A stretch of DNA of 64,000 bases from Pseudomonas batumici (GTDB taxonomy: Bacteria > Pseudomonadota > Gammaproteobacteria > Pseudomonadales > Pseudomonadaceae), in NCBI RefSeq assembly GCF_000820515.1, contig NZ_JXDG01000012.1:62001-126000 (forward strand), written 5' to 3'. The position numbers were made by a program, and so were the translations under genes. Under the pieces are notes generated by a model. The model did no database searches. It was not told the DNA's origin and saw nothing but the letters and a program-made list of their open reading frames with translations. This document shows, in pieces, positions 1-9,000 of this stretch; the stretch's first letter is position 1; the number at the start of each line of letters is the position of its first letter.

Positions 1-282
1 GACTTTCACCTGAGAGGTCGGGCCATCGGCCCTGATGCTAGTTGCCGCTCCTCCGTCGACAATTTCCAATATGCCGCCATTGAACACCTGCCATGAAGTG
101 ACCTCGCTCTCGGCCGAGACCGTTTCCCGGCGATTGTCCACTACTCCCTGGGTTTCACTGTCCGACGAATCTTGCGCCAGGCTCACCGGGGCTCCCAACA
201 CAGCGCCCATGAAGCAAGCAACTTTCCCGAGGCTTTTATATCGATAGCAGAACGGGGTCAATCGATAAGTCGTGCGTAGCAT
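1..282 (-). CDS. Autotransporter-like surface protein, N-terminal part (runs off the window start)
   Basis: The reading frame starts at ATG 282-280, behind a purine-rich ribosome binding site (GGAGAGGAAG), and stays open to base 1, giving 94 residues. Residues 1-36 look like an extended signal peptide: a basic start with several Arg and Lys, a hydrophobic stretch (VACFMGAVLGAPVSLA), and likely cleavage after A-Q. The mature part contains GGILEIVDGGAATSI, which resembles the short Gly-Gly beta-helix repeats of AIDA-type autotransporter passengers. The beta-barrel that would prove this lies outside the window. The gene is divergent from the Ig-module gene at 601, so the two may share control. 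An alternative is another repetitive secreted protein without a barrel. Confidence 0.6.
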   Translation of the reverse strand, partial: MLRTTYRLTPFCYRYKSLGKVACFMGAVLGAPVSLAQDSSDSETQGVVDNRRETVSAESEVTSWQVFNGGILEIVDGGAATSIRADGPTSQVKV

Positions 283-600
283 TACTTCCTCTCCACCAAA
301 CAACAAGAACTCATAGTTTGATGAGCGGCGACCACGATTTAATATTAAAAAAGGCCGTCAAAAAAGTCGGAATTTTCCCAAATCACACAAGACATTAACT
401 TACAGAGCATTCATTCTTCACGCATTTACTTTCATGAAAAAACCAGAAACAACACTTGACACCCTTCAAAAACCCCTATTACGTGAAACCCAGATAGGAA
501 AACACCTATCGATAAAACTCGAAATGACTCGACATTGACTTATCAACATCCGACACAGTCAGTCGCCCTGTCATTATTCACGTCAATCAGGAATAGAAAT
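283..600. other. AT-rich divergent intergenic region
   Basis: This 318-base gap separates the minus-strand autotransporter-like gene from the plus-strand Ig-module gene. It is clearly richer in A and T than the flanking DNA, with a run of A residues near 348-366. A possible plus-strand promoter is TTGACA at 456-461 with TATTAC at 477-482, but the 15-base spacing is short. A perfect 6-base inverted repeat lies at 493-510. No convincing small ORF or RNA gene was seen. Confidence 0.5.
493..510. promoter_or_regulatory. Inverted repeat GATAGG-N6-CCTATC, possible operator
   Basis: Two perfect 6-base arms (493-498 and 505-510) are separated by AAAACA. The element lies about 90 bases before the ATG at 601 and just after a possible promoter, a reasonable place for a repressor site. 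No protein is known to bind it. Such a short palindrome could occur by chance in AT-rich DNA. Confidence 0.25.
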
Positions 601-2505
601 ATGTGCACGAACAAGAAACGCCTTATTCTCACGCAAAACAACTACATCCGAGCCCATCACAAGGACCTGGACAAACCAGATGTAGAGGGCGCATTTCCAG
701 ACGGCCTGCTCCCCCTCAGTGCACTCAATGCACCACTTCCCGTGACGTTCCAGTTATGGGATGACGCCAGCACCGAACAAACCTATCAATTGTTCTGGGA
801 TAATAATGCCATTGGCACTCCCACCGATGTCCTGGAAGATGACCTGTCAAACCCGGAGCGCCGCCTGAGCCTGGATATTCCTGTGGAACTGCTGGTTGAA
901 AAGAATGATCCAGCGAATCCAACCGATAAAAAATATAAGCTTCGCTATCAGATTTATGACAAAGAAAGTGAACAGACAACCCCTTCGTTCGACACCCTGA
1001 TCGAGATCGATACCACCCGTCCAGGCCTGCCGAGCCATGGCCCAATGGCCTTCCCCAGGGAGGTCGATGATGGCTTGACCTCGGCGGAATTGACCGCGCT
1101 GGGCAATACACTCGATGTCATCGTGAGCAGCTACAGCACCATGGATGAGGGTGATTTCATCGAGACGTTCTGGGGTGACATCCCAGGTCCCACGGCCACC
1201 GTGCAGACGAACGATATCGAGCTGGAGGAAGTCCCCCTTTCCTTCAGTCGCGCCTTTCTTGAAAACGTCGAGTCCCAGGTCGGCAACGCCCTGTCGGATG
1301 TGACCTATATCATCACCGACCGCGCCGGCAACGTCTCGCCGCCCTCCCTGGCGCGGCAGATCCGCTTGCTGCTGGCCGAGATCCCGGACGATCTGCCGCG
1401 ACCTATCGTCGAACAGGCCAGCCCCGGGCAAGGCGGGCTGATCAGTTACAGCGACGCGATCACGGGCGTCACCGTCGACATTCCCCATTACCTGGGCGCC
1501 GAGCCCGAGGATCTGGTGACACTTTACTGGGGCGACAGCAACCCGTTGCCGGCCATTCCGGTCCAGGACGGCGAGGAAGACAACGATCCGATTCTTTCGC
1601 CAGTCCTGCAATTCGACGTTATCAACCGCTTCCCCGAGGCCACGGTCAATGTCCACTATGAAGTGCGCCGCAACGGCCAACTGGTCGGTACTTCGCTGGT
1701 TCTGCCAGTGGAGGTCTACCTGACGCTGCCCGTCCCGGAGGAACGCCTGCAGCCCTTGACGATCCAGGGCACCAGCGACAACCCCAACCGCCAGGACAAC
1801 TTCATCGACCCGGACGACTATGAGCTGGATGGGCGGGCCATCTTCCGTTGGGTAAACGGCCTGCGAGTAGACGACTACATCAACCTGCGCTGGGGCCAGC
1901 AAGTGGTGGATCAGTGGTATCAGATCACCCAGGCGGACTTCAATGCCGGTGTCGATATCGACATTCCAGTGAGCAACCTGGTCATCAAACTCGAGGGTAC
2001 CGGTGCCGCCATCCCGGTGACCTACACCGTCACCCGCGTCACCAACCCCAACCCGGCACCGGCGCCGACCCAAGCGGTGGTGGTGCGCTCGAAAATGGAA
2101 CAACCCGGTGGCGAGCTTGGCCTTCTGGAAGCGGTATTCACCCGCCTGTCCGACGCCGGCCATGTGATTCCCGGCCTGAATCCGGACGGCACGCCGGTAC
2201 TGGTCAGGCCATATGACAACATCAAGCTCTACCACGACATTGCCCTGACGTTCGATGGGTTCGAGCTGGATGGAACGCCCATCCCGGCAGCCCACTGGGA
2301 AAAGACCGACACCATCAACCCGACCAATATCGACACCGGCCTGACCTTTCAGATTCCACTGGCCAACTTGATCAGCATTTGCAAAGGCTATGCAGTAGTC
2401 ACTTATCGGGTCGAACCGCGCCCTGAACATAATCAGGAACCGGCCAACTCGCTGCCCGGTTCGGCCCCGGTCAGTATGAACCGGCCCGGCATAGGTTGCA
2501 GTTAA
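601..2505 (+). CDS. Ig-like-module protein, paralogue of the next gene
   Basis: The product has 634 residues. I chose ATG 601 because CAGGAATAG lies just upstream; a TTG start at 535 would add 22 residues with no ribosome binding site. The protein is a chain of beta-sandwich-like segments of about 90-110 residues, each marked by a D-x-I-x-L-x-W-x-G-like motif (DFIETFWGD, DLVTLYWGD, DYINLRWGQ). Phrases such as FPDGLLPLSALNAP and DGLTSAELTALGN recur in the gene at 2625 and in the giant gene at 6100. No signal peptide, membrane helix or catalytic motif is visible. The function is unknown; repeated Ig-like modules suggest a structural or adhesive protein. It is the first of three closely packed genes. 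Confidence 0.75.
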   Translation: MCTNKKRLILTQNNYIRAHHKDLDKPDVEGAFPDGLLPLSALNAPLPVTFQLWDDASTEQTYQLFWDNNAIGTPTDVLEDDLSNPERRLSLDIPVELLVEKNDPANPTDKKYKLRYQIYDKESEQTTPSFDTLIEIDTTRPGLPSHGPMAFPREVDDGLTSAELTALGNTLDVIVSSYSTMDEGDFIETFWGDIPGPTATVQTNDIELEEVPLSFSRAFLENVESQVGNALSDVTYIITDRAGNVSPPSLARQIRLLLAEIPDDLPRPIVEQASPGQGGLISYSDAITGVTVDIPHYLGAEPEDLVTLYWGDSNPLPAIPVQDGEEDNDPILSPVLQFDVINRFPEATVNVHYEVRRNGQLVGTSLVLPVEVYLTLPVPEERLQPLTIQGTSDNPNRQDNFIDPDDYELDGRAIFRWVNGLRVDDYINLRWGQQVVDQWYQITQADFNAGVDIDIPVSNLVIKLEGTGAAIPVTYTVTRVTNPNPAPAPTQAVVVRSKMEQPGGELGLLEAVFTRLSDAGHVIPGLNPDGTPVLVRPYDNIKLYHDIALTFDGFELDGTPIPAAHWEKTDTINPTNIDTGLTFQIPLANLISICKGYAVVTYRVEPRPEHNQEPANSLPGSAPVSMNRPGIGCS

Positions 2506-2624
2506 CACTACAAAGTTACACCCACCGAAAAACTCGACAAGCCCTTTATAAGTTAACGCTTATCAAGCGCCTCAGTGTGCCTGCGGCCTTCTCTGGAAGG
2601 CCGCATTCAAACAAGGAAATGACT

Positions 2625-4430
2625 ATGACCCTGACAACTTCCAGCACGCCCGTTTTCGATCACCCCGATGTTCCCGCCGCTTTCGAAGATGGCTTGTTAC
2701 CCATCAGTGCACTCAATGCTCCGGTCCTTGTCACCTTCAAAGTCTGGGACAATCCTTCAACCAGCGAAACTTACCAGTTGCTCTGGAACGAAGTACCGAT
2801 CGGTGATAGCGAGCTCATCAAAGCCGAAGACAAACCCGGTGATACATTGGAACTTTATATTCCCGTCGAAGCACTGATCGAGGGCAAGTATCAACTGGCC
2901 TATCGTGTCACCGATTCACTCAGCGAAGAATACACAGACTCGTTCCCCTACCCCCTCGAAATCGACACCACCGCCCCCGGCTATCCCACCACCCTCGCCC
3001 CCCTTGATTTCCCCCCAGCCGTCAAGGACGGCCTCACCTCGGAAGAACTGACGCAACTGGGCGATGTATTGCCGGGCACCGTCCACGGCTACAGCGGCTT
3101 CGCCATCGGCGACCGGGTCAGGACCTTCTGGGGCGCCACCGAAGGTCCCGGCGGCGAGGTCGAGGAAGATGACATGGAGGAACCCCGGGAAGTCATCATC
3201 GAGTTTCCCCGCGCCTTTCTCGAATCCCTGGACGACTTCAACGGCCCAGTGTTCTATTCGGTCACGGACCGGGCCGGGAATATCTCCCAGGATTCGACCG
3301 CCATCGATGTGCTCCTGTTACTCAACGAACCGGTGACAGACCTCCCCGCGCCGATCATCGACGGCTATATCGAGCCCATCGACCACGAACAGGCGCAAGC
3401 TGGTATCGAAGTGTGGATTCCCAGTTCGGACCTGGCGCAAGCCGGCGACCAGATCCTCTTGCACTGGGGCAGCGTGCCCCTCGGTCCCTTCGACGCCGAG
3501 TCCATCGGCCAACCGATCATCCTGCGCATCGACGTAGCCTTCGAGAGTATCGAACAGGCCGGCGACGATGCCATCCGCCTGAGCTATGACCTCAGCCGTG
3601 ACGGTCGTCCCATCGGCTACTCGTTGCCACTGGATATCGTCGTCAGGGCCAGGCTGCCGGTGCCCGGCGACATGCAACGCCCCGTCATTCGCGGCGCCTC
3701 GCCCGGGGCCACGGACAACCTGATCGATGAAAACGACTTCGAACGCGATGCAACCGCGGTCATTGCCTGGAATCCCGGTTTCAGCGTAGGGCAGCTGATT
3801 CAGCTGTACTGGGGCGGACAACCAATGTTCGAACCGCCTTATCCCATCAGCGCCAGCGATGTCGCCGCTGCCCGCGACCTGAACCGCCCGGTCCTCAATA
3901 GCCGCTTCCGTCCGCTGGGCACCGGCACCGATATCCGCGTGCAGTACAGCGTCACCCAGGCCGGCAATCCGAATACCTCGCGATCGCTGGAGCAAAGCAT
4001 CATCGTCCGCTCCCGGGAGGAACTGCCCGGAGGACCGGTCGGACCGGAGGCCCCAGTGTTCACCGAGCTGAACGAGCATGGCGCGATCAACCCGGTCAAC
4101 GGCCAGGACGGCGCGCCGGTCCACATTGCCCCGTACCTGAATATCAAGGCAGGCGATGTCATCCATTTTCTCTACGAAGGCTTCGACCAGCTGATTGGCG
4201 GCAACCCGAAAAACCAGTGGCCGCACACCTCCGAGCCCCTGACCGAGGAACAGACCCGCAACGGCTACGACCTGCGGATTCCGCGAACAGTGCTGGACGC
4301 CACCTGCTATGGCCACACGGAAGCCTCGTTCAGCGTCGACAGCGTGACCGGAACCGGTCGTTCGAAACGGCAAAACGCCTATGTGGACATGCGTGTGGCC
4401 GGCGTCTGTCCGGCAGCCTTGCACCCATGA
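2625..4430 (+). CDS. Ig-like-module protein, paralogue of the preceding gene
   Basis: The product has 601 residues. Of two nearby in-frame ATGs (2619 and 2625), the second has AAGGA at a normal 7-base distance, so I chose it. The domain order matches the gene at 601: an opening segment FEDGLLPISALNAP, the DGLTSEELTQLGD phrase, then modules with DRVRTFWGA, DQILLHWGS and QLIQLYWGG. A near-C-terminal Cys (ATCYGHTEASF) aligns with the ISICKGYAVVTY segment of the paralogue. No Sec signal or membrane segment is visible. It lies 119 bases after the gene at 601 and its stop codon overlaps an ATG (ATGA at 4427) upstream of the next start. The pair looks like an old tandem duplication. Confidence 0.75.
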   Translation: MTLTTSSTPVFDHPDVPAAFEDGLLPISALNAPVLVTFKVWDNPSTSETYQLLWNEVPIGDSELIKAEDKPGDTLELYIPVEALIEGKYQLAYRVTDSLSEEYTDSFPYPLEIDTTAPGYPTTLAPLDFPPAVKDGLTSEELTQLGDVLPGTVHGYSGFAIGDRVRTFWGATEGPGGEVEEDDMEEPREVIIEFPRAFLESLDDFNGPVFYSVTDRAGNISQDSTAIDVLLLLNEPVTDLPAPIIDGYIEPIDHEQAQAGIEVWIPSSDLAQAGDQILLHWGSVPLGPFDAESIGQPIILRIDVAFESIEQAGDDAIRLSYDLSRDGRPIGYSLPLDIVVRARLPVPGDMQRPVIRGASPGATDNLIDENDFERDATAVIAWNPGFSVGQLIQLYWGGQPMFEPPYPISASDVAAARDLNRPVLNSRFRPLGTGTDIRVQYSVTQAGNPNTSRSLEQSIIVRSREELPGGPVGPEAPVFTELNEHGAINPVNGQDGAPVHIAPYLNIKAGDVIHFLYEGFDQLIGGNPKNQWPHTSEPLTEEQTRNGYDLRIPRTVLDATCYGHTEASFSVDSVTGTGRSKRQNAYVDMRVAGVCPAALHP

Positions 4431-4462
4431 TCCGCCCGCCCCTTTCCCCCGGAGACCTCATC

Positions 4463-5188
4463 ATGTCCAAGCCCATCCAAGCGCGAAACCTGGACCGCCC
4501 CCTGGTCCTCAGCGCCAACCCCGCCGGTGTCGGTGCCATCGACGTCGAGAACCCGGAAAAACCCCTGGCCGTGCTGGTCGGGCCGTTGAACCTCAAACCC
4601 GGGGATCGTATCGACCTGTATTGGGGACACGCCGCGGAGCCGACCGTCAGCTACGAGCATCCCCTGGATGCCCCACCGGACAATGGTTTCGCGACCCTGT
4701 CCGTCGACACCCGAAGTCTTGAGTCAGCCAAGGATCCGCTGCCGGTTCGCTACCGCTTCACGCCGTTTCCCGGCGGCACTGCCGAAGAGTCCGATATCAC
4801 CTGCATCCGGGTAAAACTGGAATCCCCCGGCGGCGTCGACATCGACCCGGCGACACCCTATGAGAACGAAGCCCTGCGCCCGCCACGGGTACAGCCATCC
4901 GGCGTTATCGTCAATCCGCAGGGAGTGAGCGTGATCGTCGCGCCCTACCCGCACATGAGCGAAGGCGATCGGATCAGCGTGGCCTGGGATCAGCACAGCA
5001 TCCACCACCCGGCCTTGACGGCAGCGGACCTGGAACTGGAGGTGGTCATCCCGATCCCGCCGCCAATCATCGAGGCCGCCGGCAACGCCAGCGCCCTGCC
5101 GGTGCGTTATGAGATCCGCGATGTGGTCGGCAACTGGTCGAAGCGCTCACCCGCCACCGAGGTCGTGGTCAGTCTCGGCGCGCACTGA
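4463..5188 (+). CDS. Short Ig-like-module protein
   Basis: The product has 241 residues. ATG 4463 follows GGAGACC at a good distance; an alternative ATG at 4427 overlaps the previous stop and would add 12 residues by translational coupling. The sequence is two modules (DRIDLYWGH and DRISVAWDQ) ending in an RYEIRDVVGNWSKRS segment. It aligns along its length with the part of the giant protein encoded around 10117-10780 (DRIDLYWGS, RYEIRDVVNNWSRWS). It therefore looks like a stand-alone copy of an internal block of that protein. A strong terminator follows at 5198. Function unknown. Confidence 0.72.
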   Translation: MSKPIQARNLDRPLVLSANPAGVGAIDVENPEKPLAVLVGPLNLKPGDRIDLYWGHAAEPTVSYEHPLDAPPDNGFATLSVDTRSLESAKDPLPVRYRFTPFPGGTAEESDITCIRVKLESPGGVDIDPATPYENEALRPPRVQPSGVIVNPQGVSVIVAPYPHMSEGDRISVAWDQHSIHHPALTAADLELEVVIPIPPPIIEAAGNASALPVRYEIRDVVGNWSKRSPATEVVVSLGAH

Positions 5189-5197
5189 AACCACCCA

Positions 5198-5231
5198 CGC
5201 CGGTTGCCCCAAGCCAGGCAACCGGCGTTTT
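5198..5231. terminator. Rho-independent terminator between convergent genes
   Basis: A perfect 11-base stem (CGCCGGTTGCC, 5198-5208, with GGCAACCGGCG, 5217-5227) has an 8-base loop and is followed by TTTT on the plus strand. It closes the three-gene Ig-module operon. It also overlaps the 3' end of the convergent hydrolase gene, so it may act in both directions. Confidence 0.85.
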
Positions 5232-5910
5232 ACGCTCCTTGGTGCCGGATAAAGTCGTGGACTTGCCGCGCCGCCGTGTCCAGATGCTGCTCATGGCTGA
5301 AACCGCTGGCCTTCAGTGGTTTGAGATCGTGATCGGCCGCTGCCAGCCAGCTCACCTGCACCGCTGCCGACAGCGCATAACCCGGCACCGTCTCCCGATT
5401 GCCCAGGGCATCGCGTTCGCCCTGCACGATCAGAGTCGGCGTGGCGATATCGGCCAGATGTGCCACCCGTGGTTTTTCCGGTTTGCCTGCCGCGTAGAAC
5501 GGATAGCCGAGGCACACCAGCCCCTGCGCGCCGAGGTCATCGGCGAGCAGACTGGCCATGCGTCCGCCCATGGACTTGCCGCCGATGAACAGCGGCCCCT
5601 GGACCTGCCGCCGCGCCCCCTCGTACACCTCGCGCCAACATTCCAGCAAGCGGGCCTGCGGGTTCGGCGGACGCTTGCCACCGTCCAGGCGCCGTTGGGC
5701 CATGTAGGGAAACTCGAAGCGCAGCACGGCGATACCCTGCAGCGCCAGGCGTTCGGCCATGGCGTTCATGAAGTCACTGTCCATCGGTGCCCCGGCACCG
5801 TGGGCGAGGATCAGCGTGGCAACCGGGCCGTCTTCCCCGGCGGCGTTGTACAGATAGCCCGAGTCCGCGGCCCAGGGTGCCGGGGAGCGGGTTGCTTGCA
5901 GGGTCGACAT
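5230..5910 (-). CDS. Alpha/beta hydrolase, KANL3/Tex30-like (dienelactone hydrolase superfamily)
   Basis: The product has 226 residues. I chose ATG 5910 because AGAGGTGA precedes it; an earlier ATG would add an unrelated leader. The nucleophile elbow is GGKSMGG (Ser near residue 109). The oxyanion region LILAHGAGAPMDS follows the first strand, the acid is probably in VQGERDALGN, and the catalytic His in AAADHDLKP. These fit the small Tex30/KANL3-like hydrolases common in Proteobacteria, whose substrate is generally unknown. It is encoded on the strand opposite to the Ig-module genes and seems functionally unrelated to them. The 189-base gap to the giant gene probably carries divergent promoters. 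Confidence 0.85.
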   Translation of the reverse strand: MSTLQATRSPAPWAADSGYLYNAAGEDGPVATLILAHGAGAPMDSDFMNAMAERLALQGIAVLRFEFPYMAQRRLDGGKRPPNPQARLLECWREVYEGARRQVQGPLFIGGKSMGGRMASLLADDLGAQGLVCLGYPFYAAGKPEKPRVAHLADIATPTLIVQGERDALGNRETVPGYALSAAVQVSWLAAADHDLKPLKASGFSHEQHLDTAARQVHDFIRHQGA

Positions 5911-6099
5911 GTCACCTCTCATTTCACTGTCCGCGCCGAAAGCAGGGCCCGGATGGGGCCGCGTCGGCAAGCTAGATATGTAACGCATCGCTGCGCCGCT
6001 TTTCCTGAAAATGAAAACACCTTATCTGCCAGCCCAGACACTGCAAGGCCGGCGGCGCCGACACGGGACTCCCCGGTCCATTTTCAGACGAGTATTGCC

Positions 6100-9000
6100 A
6101 TGCCTCAAGACGCCCTCACCCACGCCGAACAACCCGGCGCCAGTCGCCCTCAACCGGATCGTCCGCTCGCGCCAGTGCGCCGGAAGACGGCTGCACCGCA
6201 GCTCAGCCGCGCCTTCGCCAGCCTCGACGAAGCCGTCCAGTATGCCCACGGCCAGGCCGCTTTCAAAGGTTCGAGTCGACAGTCGTGGTTTATCCTCAAG
6301 CAGGCGCAACGCGATGAATTCAAGGCAACCGAGGCGCCGGGAACGGCCCCCTTCGACCCAGCCGCCGTCTTCGGCCGGGACACCCAGGGCGTACTGCAAT
6401 TGCCCGAAGGCTTTATCCTCGCCGGCCTCTACTGCCAGGCCGAGACCGCCCACGAGCAACTGCCCCCCAGGGAAAGCGGGCTGTACGAAAACTTTTTCAG
6501 CCCCTACGACTTGCTCGCGGGGCTCCATCATGCACGCCGCTCACGTCCATCAGCGTCCGCCGCGCACCCACCGGCGTTATTCCTCGGCCCCCCCGACGGT
6601 GCGCTGTTGGCCTATCGATCCGAGGACAGCGAGCTGGAGCAAGCGCTGCTGCCCGAAGGCGCGGATTGGCAGGCGCGGGCCGGGCACTACCGCGAACAAC
6701 TGTTGAGCGGTGTACTGCCCCCCAACCAGTTCGTCCGCACCCTCGCCGCCGCCGGCCAGCTGCGGGTGCTGCGCACCAGCCACCTGTGGAATCGCTTGGG
6801 CGAGGTAGACCCGTTCAAGTGGACGCCGTTCGCCGACGCCATGCTCCCCGCGCTGGGTCCGGCCTTTCTCTCGGCGGACGACGCCGCTCGCCATGCCCAG
6901 CAGCTCATCCAGGGCGGCACCGACAAGGAGTTCGGCGGGCTGATCTTCCAGCGCCAGGATGGGGCCTTTGTCGCAACGGTACCCACCACCGGCAACAACC
7001 GCCGCTTCAACAGCGAAAGCCTGTATTCGATCACCGAAACCGGTATGGCCAGCTTTCCCCCCGGGCACCGGCTACATGCCGTGTACCGCTCCAACATCAG
7101 CCTGTCGGCGATCAGGGAGCAACACCTCGACACGCCATCGACGCTTTCCGAACAAGAGCCACGCCTCAAGCTGAAAAGCATCACCCCTGACGAAGTGCTC
7201 ACGACCCTCCTGGCCCGGTCGAAAGGTGTACAGGCGTTTTATGTACTGATGACCGACACCAACATCATCAAATACATGCCCAGCGGTTCTGACGAAGAGG
7301 ACGCCTTGATCCCGCGCCTGTTGCCGGGCAATGACCTCAGCGACCTTGACCAACTGCTGCCGAGCGAATTCATCAAGTCCCTGGCCAAGACCGGCGGGCT
7401 CCATGTCGTCCGCGGCGATAGCTACTGGGGGCCGCCAGGCAAGGTGCCCGGCGATTGGATGCCCTACCCACCAAGGAAAGCCTCGGGGCCCGCCTTGCCA
7501 ACCTTCGGGCCGCTGCTCGACAGCGCGGATGCCGCCGCCCTGTATGCCCACGAACGCATCAACGGCCAATACCGCGACCGGCGGGTCGGCTTCATCATCA
7601 CCGATCACCACAACCGCTACGTGGCCAGCGAACCGGTGGCGGCCAGGGAACCGCTGTTTACAGCCGACCCGCTGTTGCCCACCGCCGCCGACGGTTCACT
7701 GTCATTACCGCCCGGCTATCGCCTGGCCGGCCTCTACTACAGTGCGGCGCTGTATCCGCAACGCTTGCCGTGCAAGGACGTCTGGATGTACCGCAACTGC
7801 TTTCTGCCCGATGAGCTGCTGGCGGCGCTCAAACAGATCGAAGCCTATCGTCCAGCCCCGGGCGCGCGCGCCCTACCCTTGTACCTGAGCACCCTCGATG
7901 GCGCGCAACTGAAATACCGGTCGCTGGACAGCCGCTTCGACCAACTGCTGCTCGCCGGCTCCGGCAACGTTCCGAGCTACGGCGAACGCCTGGTCAAGGG
8001 CATACTCGACCCGCTGAACTTCATTCACTCGCTGGCCGGGAGCGGTGAACTGAGCGTGCTCCATCCCAGTGAACTGTGGGGCCCGCCAGGTCGGGTCAGC
8101 AGCGAATGGCACGCCTATCGTCAACTGCGCCGGCGCCCTCTCGGCCCACTCTTCGCCAGCGCCGATGACGCGGCGCGCCACGCCCATGGGCAGATAGCCC
8201 GGCGCTACGACAAGGTCCATGGCGGGGTGATCCTGAAACGCGAGGACGGCCTGTTCGTCGCCACGGCACCGCGGGTCTCGGCCACCGAAATCTTCGATCA
8301 CACGCTGATATTCCCCATCAGCAATGGTTTTCCCCTGGAAGATCACACGATTGTCGGGACCTACAGCTCCCGCCTGGGCACCCTGGATTTCTCGCTGCCG
8401 GAAACCGAGGGCCGGCTTTACCTGAACCTGTTTCCAACCTGGGATATCTATCGGGCGATCAAGGATCGTTCGATTCCATTGCGCTATTTCTCAGGCCAGG
8501 ATGGTTCGTTGATCCGCTACACCAGCAAGCACTCCCCGGATGAAATCGAGCTGTACAAGACGCTGTTGCCGTCACCGGAAAACCCGCTGAACCTGACGGA
8601 CAATCCCACGGAGCAGCGTTTCAAGAGTGGCAGGGACGCAGACAAGGGCGCCGTGCTGGCGTTCGTCCGCGACCTGGTAAAAGCCGCCGAGCTGCGGGTG
8701 CTGGTCAGTGGTCGCGATATCTGGACAACCCCGGGGAAAGTGCTGTCGATTCGTGACACCGCCGCCGGGGTGCGGGTCGAGACTGACCAGGCACTCGTCG
8801 CCCGCCATGCCCCCGCGTTCAGCCCGGTGTTCATCGCGGCCGAGGATGCCGTGCGCCATGCGCTCAGGCACACCAACCAGAGAACCCGGCGCAGCTTCGG
8901 CTTCATTTTCAAGAAAACCGAGAAAGAATACGTCGCCACCGCCCCCGCCCTCGATACCGGCGCGAACTTCGATCGAACGCTCATACTGCCGCCGGAGATC

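Noticed and set aside
847..2508. A 553-codon minus-strand frame opposite the first Ig-module gene
   Set aside because: It is a shadow frame: no ribosome binding site, no recognisable domain, and composition typical of antisense frames in GC-rich genes.
5239..6099. An open frame extending the giant gene 287 codons upstream
   Set aside because: It runs antisense through the hydrolase gene, and a suitable start for the Ig/DUF4329 protein lies at 6100. Long open antisense frames are common at this GC content.
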